A DNA stretch of 64,000 bases, taken from positions 363,152,332-363,216,331 of the forward strand of contig CAKMRJ010000001.1 of NCBI GenBank assembly GCA_928212115.1. The letters run 5' to 3'. This document shows positions 33,966-46,318 of this stretch, in pieces (position 1 is the first letter of the stretch; every line of letters begins with the position of its first letter). The position numbers and the translations under genes were made by a program. The notes beneath the pieces were generated by a model, which was not told where the DNA came from, searched no databases, and saw only the letters and a program-made list of their open reading frames with translations. The DNA is from Lactuca virosa. Its lineage: Eukaryota > Streptophyta > Magnoliopsida > Asterales > Asteraceae.

Positions 33966-34597
33966 TACTTCTTCAGCTGTTCGCAGGAGGTTCTATAGTT
34001 GAGACAAAGTTGTCTCATTGTTGTTCAAATGATAGGTCAAAATGAACTGATCATAACAACTAGGTAGAGAATGCAAGACTATATCAATAGCCAATTCCTC
34101 ATCAAAGTTCACATTGAGCTTAATCAAGCGATCTACGTATCGTTGCATTCTCTGCACGTGGATGCTACCAGATTCTCCATCTGTCATTTTGCTTGTTATG
34201 AGGGACTTTACCACCTCGTACTTTTCCTAAAGAGCTCGCTTATAGTACTTTCCATAAGGTCATTGTTCATCTCGTACGGCCAGTAATCCTCATAGTGTCT
34301 CTACAATTCAGGAGTCATTGTGGCCACCATGATGCAAGCAACTTTTGTTGCATCATTGTAGTGTTTATTGTAGGCGACCATTTCTTCAGGAGTGGCCTTC
34401 TCTTCGTCGATCTCATCCAATGGTCAATCAAGGACATATTCCTTGTCCTCAAAATGAAGGGCCATTTTTATGTTACGTATCTAGTCATTGTAGTTGGTGC
34501 CATCCAATTTCACCTTAGAGCAGATGTTCAACAGGGAAAAGTTTTTGTTGTTGTTGTTGTTGGAGGAGGAACTAGAGGCATCAGTTGGAGTAGACAT
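33966..34597 (-). pseudogene. Element C gag N-terminal and middle part
   Basis: The start codon is at 34595-34597 (MSTPTDASSSSSNNNNNNK). VKLDGTNYND, then a TAG where Trp is expected, KMALHFEDKEYVLD and the 33993-34214 frame (VDRLIKLNVNFDEELAIDIVLHSLP) follow. At least three stops are visible. Confidence 0.75.
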
Positions 34598-35974
34598 CTA
34601 TAAAAGAAAGATAGTTTTTGGTTAGATAAGAATAATCTTCAATATAACACCCAAAATGAAATATTAAGGCTAGGATCCAACTAGATAATTCACAACTTAA
34701 AAAAGGGAAGCCATAATCTAATTGTAAACTATATAAAGGTAGGTAAATGACGATTTACCAATTTCACCACAAGAAAATGAAATTTGAACGAATTAGGTTT
34801 TAATGAAGTTCCTAGATCTTTTGAGATTCATTGAAACTCTTCAATGGCATGTTTAATCTCTATTATGCTCTTCCATTTGTGACTGGGATACCGAGGATCA
34901 CAAACAAGATGTGAATAACCATGAAAATTAGTTTGGTACTCTCGATGTCATTTATCATCTCATTTTATTGTGACGATTAACCACACGTGCTCCATTAATC
35001 AATGATAATTTTCGAGACACCCATTGCCACTCCTTATTAGCCCCTTTTTAGTGTGCCGGTTAACCACACACGCTCCACTAACGAATTATAAAGTGCAATG
35101 TGCAATTTCATGGGTTAGCATACAAATTCATATTTTTCCTAAAGTAAGTAAGATTGGGAATTTTAATAAAAGGTTTAGTTACTTTTTAATTCATTATAGT
35201 TATTAATGAGAATTAATTTGTCCTATCAAACCTGTTTGGCTAACGACCCTCTACTAATCAAGGAAGCGGTGGGTGAGAGTGGCACCCATTCAACTACCAT
35301 TGTATAGGCAGTTTCCTTATACCCCCTTATAGACTAACTTCGTGAATGAGGCATACTAGCGGTTCAACTGACTTAATCTTATACATATAGTAATTATTAA
35401 ACTTTTAATTTTACATACAATATAAAGTGTATTTTAAACTTTTCAAAATACTAGGTTTAAATATTAAATTTTGAAAATTAAATTTTATTTCAAATTTAAA
35501 ATTAAACCAAATGATTTAATAATTATCGATTAATTAAAAATTTTAATTTATTATATTAAATCATATAAGGATTATCCAGTTAAATTAAACAATTTAATTT
35601 AACCCTAATCCTTACCCCCTAATTATTGAAAAATATGGGTAGGGATCATCTAATTTTATAATTATCCTATTTAATCAGATAAACTAATAATTATTAAAAA
35701 TAAGAAAACCCTACCAATACTTACTAATTTTCGAAAATTGCATGCTTGGGGAGGAAGGTAAGGATTTCAATCGTTACCTTATTTTCGAAAATGAACTCCT
35801 CTCCAAATCAAAAACTTGGAGGGCAAGGTAAGGGTTTCAACCCTTACCAAAATTTTGAAACTTAGGGCATAAGAAACCCTAATTTCGAAACCCTTGTCCA
35901 AAAGGGTTTAACTGTCATAAACCCTAATTTGATCAATTTATCTATTATAACAATTCAAAAGAAAACAAGCCAAT
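34598..35974 (-). other. Element C untranslated leader
   Basis: An AT-rich 1.4-kb stretch between gag and the primer site. No supported gene. Confidence 0.55.
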
Positions 35975-35986
35975 GCTCTGATACCA
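35975..35986 (-). other. Primer-binding site of element C, tRNA-iMet type
   Basis: Minus strand TGGTATCAGAGC, one base inside the right LTR. Confidence 0.9.
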
Positions 35987-35987
35987 C

Positions 35988-36779
35988 TGGTGGGTTTTAT
36001 ACAAAACAAATAAACTCTTAAGTGTGCATGCAAACCTAATAAAGATATAAGTTTTCACTAATTGAATCTATAACTATGAACATCAAATAAGAACCCTAAG
36101 GATACCTAGGTATTTTCGAAATTTAGAAATAAAGAAAGAAAACATACCTTTTGATCCTTTGGAAGCAAGCACCACAAATGTCGTGCCTCTAGTGGTTCAC
36201 ACCTAAGCTAGCAAGAAGGATGTTGAAGAGAGAGAAGGGATGAGGGATTTTTCGGCCTAAGCTCTCTAAGGGTTTAGTGCCGAAAATATTAAGGTCTAAG
36301 GGCCTTTATATAGTGCAACAAGGAAACCCTGGATAACCCAAAAACCAATATAATAATATTATCTTGGTTTAGTAGTTATCCAGCTTCCTAATTATCCTCC
36401 AAGGATAATTATAGACTCCCAAAAGACCTCTAAAACCGTCCATCCCTTGATGGAAGGTTCTAGAGCCTTTAGCTCAACTATTTAACAATTGTACTTTTAG
36501 TCCCAACACTTTTAATCAATCCTATTAATCCCAAAATTAATTCCAATTAATTTCTGATTAATTATCAATTAAATATTACTATTTCTAATTATTGTATTAT
36601 TCACATAATATATTAATAAATTATTTATTTATATTTATTAATCAGATAATAAATCAACCTCTCACTCCCAAAAACATACCGTCTAATTGGTAGGTTTGAG
36701 GGCAACCCAAAAGGATTGTGTTGCTATCAATTCAAGTTTATACCAATTATAGTTATAGGTTTAGACAACTAATCCAACA
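35988..36779 (-). mobile_element. Element C 5' LTR (right), full length
   Basis: 792 bases, TGGTGGGTTTTATAC...AATCCAACA, followed by the target duplication CTTTA. Confidence 0.9.
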
Positions 36780-36784
36780 CTTTA

Positions 36785-37212
36785 TACATTCTGGAGGTTG
36801 CTAGAGAAATGAAGGTTCCAGATCCAAAAAGCTTGATGCTCCTCGAATGTTCTCCAATGAACTCCTTCCTTCAAGGATGAACACAAAACACTCAAAAAAG
36901 TTCAAAAACTCTCAAATGGAGATTAGTGTTTGCAAAGGATCGTTTGAGAGGATGGAGGCTGAAGGTGGAAGGGATTGACGAGGGTTAAGTTGATTAAATA
37001 GGGCTCAAAGCCTCGGATTTAAGGTTTGCACCACTGGCATGTACATCTTGCGTACCCATTGAGTACGCCCAATGTACTCATGAAAGCCCACGATCCTTTT
37101 AATCAACTACGTCATGCGTACACCCCAAGTACGCATGGCGTAAGGGCTATTTTTGCAACAACTTTTATACTTGAGACAATAAAGGAAATACTTGATTGGC
37201 TGGGGTGTTACA
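36785..37212 (-). mobile_element. Element B 5' LTR, second part
   Basis: Continues the LTR interrupted at 19830 and ends GGGGTGTTACA. It contains a TATA-like site (minus TATTTAAT, plus 37003-37010) and two dyad pairs upstream (37041, 37063; 37108, 37129; spacing 22 and 21). Confidence 0.82.
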
Positions 37213-37285
37213 CTAATAGTTTATGTATACATTTATCATTAACATTTTAACACAAAATATATATCTATCTATATTTATATCCATA

Positions 37286-38957
37286 TCTATACTTCAACTA
37301 TAATAAATGAAGATTCATTTTGACACGTGTCAACCTCTCATGAGTTGGTTTTTTCAATTTATATTAAAAAGCCACATAATACTTCTATATTTATATATAT
37401 GTAAAGTATTAAATATAATAAATGTGATAGTAATTATAATTAATAGGTTTCTTCATTCATTATTTCAAAATTTTATTTTAAAAATACTTAACATTTACAT
37501 ATTAATATTTAATCTTTTGTTTAATCAACCCATGTAAATACACAAGTTTTACACCTAGTTACCTAATAAATGAAAAAAAACTTGGCGCCACATGTCATTT
37601 TTCTAGAGCCTTAAACATTTATTTTCCTTTTAATTCTATTGGTGGCACGTGTCATTACTCTTATTCAATCCCGTTTAATTTTTTTTAAGGCAACTTATTT
37701 ATTTTTAAATTTAATGATTTTAAAGTATAAATTTAGATAATTATAATCTAACTAACCATATTTAAATTCCTAATTTAGAGCCTTCTTAATCTATGTTTAC
37801 ATAATAAAGAAACAAATTTTCATGTAATTTAATTTAAAGATTTTGATTTGAATTATTTAAATTAGAAATATGAATTTACATAATGATAATGCACTTTGAT
37901 TGATTATAACTAAAAAATCTGAGATTTTTAATAATTTTTGAACTTTGATTTTAATTGTTGATTTTCATTTATTAATAATATTTTGAATTGTTTTAAATTG
38001 GAAATATGAATTTACATAATGATAATGTAATTTGATTGATTATAATTAAAAATCTAGGATTTTTAATGACTTTTTAATTTTTGAATTTAATTGATTGATT
38101 TTAAATAATTTTAATTTAAAGATTATGTTTTGAATTGTTTTAGATTAGGAATACAAATTTACATAATAACAATGTAATTTGACTGAAAATATGGGATTTT
38201 TTTAAAGATTTTTAAGATTTAAATTTAATTTGATTGAATTTTATTTAATTATAATGTTTTCATTTATTTTAAATTAGGAATATGGATTTATAGAATGATA
38301 ACTTGAATTTAAGTGATTATAACTATAAATTTCGGATTCAAGATTTTTAATGATTTTGAAAATTTTAATTTAATATAATTAATTTTCAATGATGTTGGAA
38401 TCTAAAATTAGATAATTATAATTTATCTAACCCTATTTTATTTCATGATTTATAAATTTGGATTTTAATGTTTGTTGGCTAAACAAAAGAGTCCATTTTC
38501 AGCTTAACAAATCAGGGATGTAAAATTGTAATCGATAAGCTTTTTATATATGTTGCTTGAGAAACAGGAATGTAATAACCTTAATTTTATCACTTGATTA
38601 TGAAGATCCCAAAATTTTTGCAACTATTCTGATTTAGTATTTATAGATTTAAAGTCCATCTATTTTTTATTGTACTTTTTGCTCTCTTAATCGTTTGTTT
38701 CTACTCCCACATCTATTTGTACTGTTATTTGAACCAGTGTAACCTCATGTTGATCAAGTATGTCTATTTGAAGTTTGTGTGTGTATTCTTTGTATATGTG
38801 TGTGTTTGCTGATAATGATTAAAAGGAAATTGCAAATTTGATTGCTATAATACAAGTATAAGATGCTTTTTGTGTGAGCTATATGTGTATTATCTTCGTT
38901 ACTAACTATTTAATATTTTCTATATTCAACCCGTGTAATCCACGATTTTTCAAACAT
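37286..38957 (+). mobile_element. Helitron-like element, boundaries tentative
   Basis: The segment starts TCTATACTTCAACTATAAT after an A, and runs into GACACGTGTCA and other short motifs seen in plant non-autonomous Helitrons. Near its end ACCCGTGTAATCCACGATTTTT resembles the terminal hairpin, but the CTRR end is not clear. No helicase is present. Recognition rests on general resemblance only. Confidence 0.4.
37840..38400. repeat. Degenerate tandem repeat, about 130-150 base unit, four copies
   Basis: Each unit contains a variant of GAATTTACATAATGATAATG followed by TTGATTGATTATAA and a TTTTTAATGATTTT tail. It is AT-rich and non-coding. Confidence 0.7.
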
Positions 38958-40117
38958 ATATATTTCATTGAGATAAATAATTACACACCTTATGTCCTCT
39001 ACAACATTCGCAACATATTTGTCATTTCTCATTCAAACTAACCGACCATTCAATCATTTTCACCAAGGGTTCTATAAACACACCATGTCGGCGCCAATGC
39101 GTCAAGGCGTGGTGAAACTGTCTTGAAAACGTCCAAGACATGTTTGTAAAGCTTGGCGCCCAAATAACGTGGTAAGGCACACCATTTCAAGAGTTTTTAT
39201 GTAACGTGTTCATTGACCACGTGAATTTGGGCTTGAGAAATATTTACTTCGTTCTTTCTACTCAAGTAAAGTAGAGGGGGGAAGTAAAAACCTAAAATTA
39301 TAACCGGTGTGAAATTAGTGAAGGTTTTTCATGTCTCTTGCTCTCTATCTAACTCTATGTGTAGAGTATCGATCTTCATCTGCATCATTGATTCATTAGT
39401 CATCACTCATCATCATTGGTTCAGTTCTTCAATCAATGTAGTCGACTGGAGGTCATTCGATTTTACAATGCTACTGCTACCATAGCTTCCATTTTCTTCC
39501 ACGAACATTGAGGATTAGATTGGAGGTATATATAAAGTAATTAAAAAAAGATTGAAATAAATATTTGTTCTCTTTTGTACAATCTATGCATTCATAATGA
39601 TAAGGAGTCGTATGATGTTCTTATTAATCTTTTTTCGTGTTCTTTTTGTACATGTCTACAGCTTATTAATTACAACAGTACAAATATGATCTGATGTTAA
39701 GAATTTAGTTCTTTATTTGTGAACAAATTAGATCAAGTTATCTTTCTGTACATATTTACAGCTTAAAATTTTGCCGCTTAGTCATACCTTGAAAAACGCC
39801 ATGGTTGCGATATGTCGCACAAGGCTTGAGACTTGGCTATGCCGCTAAGTCACACCTTAAGTTATTTAGAACCATGTTTGCAACTATCAAAGAATCAGGG
39901 TTTGAGAAATACCTTAAAAGAAATATGTGAAATCGCGCCATACACATCAGACATGACCGGATCTGAGAGTATCATCTTCCCTGGTTCCAGATCCATAAGC
40001 ACCTGTGAATTTTGCTTGGGCTAGGGCAACGACAAGGGTTGTGTGACGTCAACGGTGGTGGAGATGGTGTAAATACATTTCTATACATTTTTTTATAATA
40101 AATAAATTTGTATGCAA
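38958..40117. other. No recognised gene
   Basis: Unassigned sequence. GCG-rich words near 39090-39180 and 39770-39870 are flanked by GGGTTCTATAAA and TTATTTAGAACC, which may be weak terminal repeats of an old hAT-type element; no 8-base duplication was found. Confidence 0.4.
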
Positions 40118-40121
40118 ACAA

Positions 40122-40126
<5 letters not shown>

Positions 40127-40172
<46 letters not shown>
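40127..40172. repeat. (TA)n microsatellite
   Basis: About 22 TA units. Confidence 0.95.
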
Positions 40173-40175
<3 letters not shown>

Positions 40176-40349
40176 TGTGTTTTACAAAAATATATACAAA
40201 CACTTTTTTATAAAAAAAAATATGTATACTAACATGCTTATATAAAAAAAATGTATCAAAACACTTTTTTATAAAAATATGTATAGAATACCTATTTGTG
40301 TGCATATAAATACATAAATATATACAAATATGTTTACTATGAAATATGT

Positions 40350-40352
<3 letters not shown>

Positions 40353-40414
<62 letters not shown>

Positions 40415-40764
40415 GTAAGAAATTTTTTTGGTAGGAAGGTAAGAAGTTTTTTTTTTATATATTTTTTTGGCGAACAAAATAAATGAATCACTAGATGATT
40501 CATTTGTAAGATGATTCACAAGAAAAAATTCCCCAAAAAACATCTTATGATTCATTTTTAAGTAAATTAAGAAAAAATTTACTTTTATGACAATTTTAGT
40601 AAATAACAACAAAATCATTGTATAAATTAATCATCGAGATGTTTTTTTGAGAATTTTTTCTTGTGAATCATCTTACAAATGAATCATCTAATGATTCATT
40701 TTGTTTATTCGCGAAAAAAATATGTAGAAAAAAATTTTCTTACCTTCCTACCAAAAAATTCTTT

Positions 40765-40822
<58 letters not shown>
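40353..40822. mobile_element. Palindromic hairpin element between two (TA)n arrays
   Basis: Left arm 40414-40553 and right arm 40627-40767 are near-perfect reverse complements (TTTTTTGGTAGGAAGGTAAG, ATGATTCACAAGAAAAAATT), with a loop of about 73 bases. (TA)n arrays (40353-40411 and 40768-40822) flank both arms. No coding capacity. It looks like a foldback or miniature element that inserted in TA-rich DNA, as Micron-type elements do in rice (family comparison from general knowledge). Confidence 0.75.
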
Positions 40823-40825
<3 letters not shown>

Positions 40826-41747
40826 GTGCTTGTATATATTTTTATAAAAATACATGTGTATAAACTTTTTTTATAATAATATTTTTATATACAAATGCAT
40901 TTATTATAAAATAGTTGTTTGTATACAATTTGTTTTTATAAAATACATGTGTGCATTCATTTTTTTTTTGTTATAAAAATAGATTTTTATTTATTTATGT
41001 ACTTAATAAATACATATTTTTATAATTTGGTATTTCACATATAAAAGTGTTAAAAAAAATTATATAGAAATAGAGGGGGTGTTTTTTATGTGAAAATATG
41101 TTTTTTTTTGTAATAATATGATTTTATAAAGCAAAAAAACATATTCGAAACAAAATTTTGAAAAAAATATAGAAAAACTTAATTTAGGATGAACTCGTAA
41201 TAATTTTTTGAAATCTGGGCCAAAAGTGTAAAATTTGAAACAAATTTTTAATAAAATTTAGAATTTTGGCTAAAAATATAATTTTTGAAAGTTTGATGAC
41301 CTATTGACCGAGTATAATGGTCAAAATGAATATAAATTCTGGTTTTTGGGACTTTATTGACTAAAAAAGATAAAGACTAAATGATTATGAGGCTTAAACA
41401 TAATGATTTTTCTATAGAATTTCCTTTATTTTTCCAACTTCTAATTGAGATTTTTTTATTTATATTTTTCTTTTTACTAAAGAGATGCGAAATTATTTGA
41501 ACCGTGAAATATTAAAAATAAAAATAAGAAAAGACAAAACTGCAAAAATGGTCATTGTGGTATGCATTTTTTTGCGATTTTAAACTAAACCCCGACTTTT
41601 TGGCTTCGTGGTCGTTTTGGCCATGCCTGTACGTAAATTTGGTCCCTCATAAAATTGAAATGATTGTAATGCCCTTCTGATATAGTTTTTTATGTTTTTT
41701 CTATTTAATTTAAATGAAAAAGAAAATAAATAATTAATTTGGGCTCA

Positions 41748-41853
<106 letters not shown>

Positions 41854-42534
41854 GTGCAAACCTGCTTGCGATCCAACCGTTGTTCATAATCGATTCCAGC
41901 ATTAGAGATGCAATTTCTTTCTTACAAACATTCGATTCCACCATCAAAGATCCGATTTAACATTCTCAAATAATCGATTCTTGCATTTGGATTGTATACC
42001 CTTCACTCTATTTTATTTCTTTCCTTTACCGATTGTGTGAGACACACACTAAAGAAGATGAACACGAAACTTGAATCATGTGCAGGTGGTATGACAATAC
42101 GAAAAACAACCCAAATCGAAACTCAAACGATCCAGGTTAGCCATAGTAGACCTTTGAACCCACCATCTCATTTCCATGTTCTCTGTTCTCTGGCCGACAT
42201 CTCACTCGGAAATCAAATTTAAAAAATCAAAAGTTATAGCAATCTAGATCAAGTACACAATTTAGATACAAAAATCAAATACAAACCCTAAACCAAAATC
42301 AAAAGAAGACCCAAAGCATGAAAATTCGTATTTTGAAGCGTATTTGGTGCAAATCAAAAACCCAGAGCATGAAATGTTGTAGATCGAAAACATTGAAGAA
42401 GGCTTAAACCACATTAGAAGCTTTTTTTATCACATGTAGATCCAAGGTGGGAGCGGAGCCTGGGCCGGAGAAGATGAAGTGGGCGGCTGAGTCATGGTCG
42501 GAGAAGATGAAGCTGGCGGTTGAGGTTCCATTTC

Positions 42535-42665
42535 ACTGTACCACCTGTAACACTTCCTTTACTGGAAAATGTACCAACATTGATTCCAACATTGATTTTA
42601 GATATATCAATGTCTGAATCTTCTCTGATATGAATCACTATCTCCATCATATCAGGTTGTATGAT
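42535..42665 (-). other. Open segment in the Mutator-like element, possible captured exon
   Basis: Minus strand stays open for about 43 codons, including PDMMEIVIHIREDSDIDISK and GTFSSKGSVTGGTVKW. I do not recognise the source. It may be chance. Confidence 0.2.
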
Positions 42666-43027
42666 GTAAAGTTGAAGAACAACAATTGTAAATTTAGGTC
42701 TTCTCCTTTGAACTCGAAAATCAGGAATAAAAAGATGAAATCAGAAGAAATCTTGATACATGTAACTTCATGAACTCATAATCAAATGGAGGGTCTTCGA
42801 TATTGACGAAGGCTGGTACGCTTAGAGAACCGACTCTCTCTTTCTCTATCTCTCTCTCTAGAACACATATACACACAGTTAGTTTCCATCTTTTTTGTTA
42901 TTGATCTGGCTAATTAACATTCGAATCAGTCGAGGAAAAACGAGAAAGGATGGTGAAGAAGATGGGGTTGTTGCAAGTACTTTTTATGAAGGAGGGGTGG
43001 TGTTTGGGTACGTATTAGCGTCCGATG

Positions 43028-43070
<43 letters not shown>
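43028..43070. repeat. (GA)n microsatellite in the right terminal repeat
   Basis: GA array with one AAA interruption, the counterpart of the CT array at 41751-41850. Confidence 0.95.
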
Positions 43071-43300
43071 TGAGTATGAGCCCCTATTTTTATTTTTTAT
43101 ATATAAATACTTATAGGAAAAAAAGAAAAATAGAAAATAAATACAATAAGGGCAATTTAGTCTTTTCAGTTTATCGAATAACCAAAATCACAAGCAAACT
43201 ATCTCGAAAGGACCACCAATCCAAAAAAATTATGATTTGGACTAAAACCCAAAAAATTACATACCACAAGAACCATTTTTGCAATTTTGTCATAAGAATG

Positions 43301-44191
<891 letters not shown>

Positions 44192-44689
44192 AGGATCAAA
44201 TGAGAACACCTAAAAGGTTGAGAACACGAGAACAATTCTGGTCCAATCAATATATAAGGGTATATTAGTAATTGTATATTTTAATTAAATTAAAATTCAA
44301 TCAAATTCCCTAAAATTTAGGGTGAGTTACCAAAAAAAAAATATTCGATTTTCTATTTTTCTTATTAATGAAATATAAAAAACAATTTTACCAATTTTTT
44401 TTAAAACTGAAAAAAAAATTAAATTTTTTTCTTAAAAAATCAAATTTTTTTCTTTTATTTCACGTTTTTTTTTCTTCAAAAAAATGAATAGAAATCGAAC
44501 CCAAATTAATACATTTGTATTGACAATTGATTTTTTTTTTCAAAAAACTTGATACGACTCCAATCACAATTTAATACACATCAATTTACAAGTAATCAAA
44601 TTCCTTTTTTTTAATCAACCGAAAATAAAAAGAGTATAAAAATTATCATTTGTTCATAAAAAGAATACCTCTAATCATAAATAAATACA

Positions 44690-45220
44690 CTCGTTAACAA
44701 ATGATTACAATGTTATTCACAAATGAATACACTGCTATTAACAAATGAGTAACTTGTTATTCACAAATAAATAAATGAATACATCTAATCATATATAAAT
44801 ACACTCATTCACACATGAATGCACTGCTATTCACAAATGAATATACTGCTATTCATAAATAAATACACATTTTAACATAAATGAATTCATCAAAAAATAA
44901 TATAACTTACATCTAAAAAATAAAGAACATAATACAATTTTTCATTCTCCTCTAGCTCAAATTCTTCACCTTTCATCTTCTCAAACAACTCCAAAGGACC
45001 TCCAGGAAGTACTCTCAGAACCTTAATAGTCAACCAACCAACATATTTTTGGGTCAAACTAACATAAAATTGATAAAAGCACACACCTGAAGAACAACTC
45101 GATGTTCAAAACTACAGAAATCAATGAGCACAAACAAATGAGAACTTCCATAAATAAATACATTCATTCACACATGAATGCACTGCTATTCACAACTGAA
45201 TACACTGCGATTCACAACAA
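44690..45220. repeat. Dispersed 22-base repeats around the second exon
   Basis: Variants of GCTATTCACAAATGAATACACT occur several times at 44690-44880 and again at 45160-45220, on both sides of 44911-45086. Confidence 0.7.
44911..45086 (-). pseudogene. Exon-like segment of unknown gene
   Basis: On the minus strand a CTTCAG acceptor is followed by 176 open bases and a canonical donor GTAAGT. The product includes YVGWLTIKVLRVLPGGPLEL and FEKMKGEEFELEENEKLYYV. I do not recognise it and it does not look like VPS34. It is probably a second captured gene fragment. Confidence 0.4.
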
Positions 45221-45261
45221 CATAATATTATGTTTGAAGATCATGGAAAGAAAAACAAAAC

Positions 45262-45419
45262 CTTTCCCGGAGTTGTAGAGTGAATAGATCCATCTGCTTC
45301 CTTTCCTTGCCAAAGCCTAAATTTGTGTTTCCCTCTCTTGAGTTCTTTTTCAAATTAAAGAGATGAATGGTAGCCCTACCAATTAATCCCTCATTTTTCC
45401 CACAGGAAACATCCCAAAC
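45262..45419 (-). pseudogene. VPS34: Captured exon of PI 3-kinase VPS34 (C2 domain)
   Basis: The minus strand encodes VWDVSCGKNEGLIGRATIHL and, one frame on, RLWQGKEADGS and TTPGK. These are the hallmark strings of the C2 domain of plant class III PI 3-kinase, which makes PI3P for vesicle traffic and autophagy. The exon is bounded by TTGTTAG before and GT after, as in a normal gene, so it was captured with its introns. A missing base in the middle (near 45330-45336) shifts the frame, so it cannot make that domain. Confidence 0.75.
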
Positions 45420-46262
45420 CTAACAATAAATGAAACTGAACAATAAAAAATTCGGGAATTCTTTGTTTTACTAATATGAAAGTCATATAAATCTTGAAAA
45501 ATGGTGAAACTAGTAGCTTACGGTGCATAAATATCATAAATATTTGGTCCCTTCAATTCGTACGAAATTGATTGAATAATGAACTTTAACAGATACCAAA
45601 AATCGTATTAGGGATTCGTAAACAGTAACTCTAAGTAAATGACTGGAATTGCAAGGAAACTCACCTGGGTTAGTGGAATTTAGTCGAAGGTAGACGCCCT
45701 TCTAAATTTTCGATTATGAAAGTAACCGGAAGATTGATATCGCACGATAAAAAGAATCTAAACACATTCCACTAATACGTCTTTGTATTTCGCTTTCTCT
45801 CAATCGATCTCTACCCATCTGTTGTTTCTCTTGATCGATCTACATCCTTTTTATGCATATCTGCCATGGATTCTCATTAAACATGAGATGGGTAAAAGAA
45901 TAAGATGAACTAAGAGGATGGCGAGGTTCAATGATGAGAAAAGTAGAGTGGTGACGTAGGGATTAGGCGGTGAGAGGATGAATATGTCGATTGTCCGTTC
46001 TATAAGATTAGGTCAACAACGTTCTATAAGATTAGGTTAACAAAATAGAGGGACATAGAGTAATTATAGGAGTTTACAAAATTAGGGTAATGCTTATTTA
46101 CCTTAATAGCCTTTATAATTTTCCTTAATTTAAAATTTAAAATTTAAATGTATTAATAATAAGAAAAATAACAATTAATTATAGCCACACATCTTAAAAA
46201 TTAGATGGTCCAGATCTGTTCTCGCGTTCTCAACCTTTTAGGTGTTCTCATTTGATCCTACT

Positions 46263-46264
<2 letters not shown>

Positions 46265-46317
<53 letters not shown>
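46265..46317. repeat. (TA)n microsatellite
   Basis: TA array abutting the right end of the terminal-repeat transposon. Confidence 0.95.

Positions 46318-46318
<1 letters not shown>

Larger units (their letters stand above)
19831..36779 (-). mobile_element. Element C: copia retrotransposon, target duplication CTTTA, carrying element D
   Basis: LTRs at 19831-20329 (499 bases) and 35988-36779 (792 bases), flanks CTTTA at 19826-19830 and 36780-36784. The primer site lies beside the right LTR and the polypurine tract beside the left. The gene order gag, protease, integrase, RT, RNase H is that of Ty1/copia. All frames are broken. Element D lies in the 3' untranslated part. The left LTR has lost about 296 bases by a deletion between TTGAT repeats. 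Confidence 0.92.
2975..37212 (-). mobile_element. Element B: old Ty3/gypsy chromovirus (Tekay-like), minus strand, split by four insertions
   Basis: B is recovered as pieces: reverse transcriptase 2985-3192 and 4898-5223, protease 15999-16488, gag 16560-17800, primer-binding site 18558-18569, and 5' LTR 18573-19830 plus 36785-37212. Removing the solo LTR at 3193-4892, element A and element C, with one copy of each 5-base target duplication, makes the pieces contiguous. Across the A insertion the pol reading frame is directly continuous. B's own integrase and 3' LTR are not seen; they would lie left of the sirevirus LTR, outside the window. Its age is shown by many stops, a CAG-to-TAG change at the end of gag and a CT array inside the capsid coding region. 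Confidence 0.8.

Noticed and set aside
39066..39872. Possible non-autonomous hAT element with GGGTTCTATAAA and TTATTTAGAACC ends
   Set aside because: The ends match weakly and no 8-base target duplication could be found.
40093..40876. Ile/Tyr-rich frames
   Set aside because: Translation of (TA)n arrays; no coding evidence.
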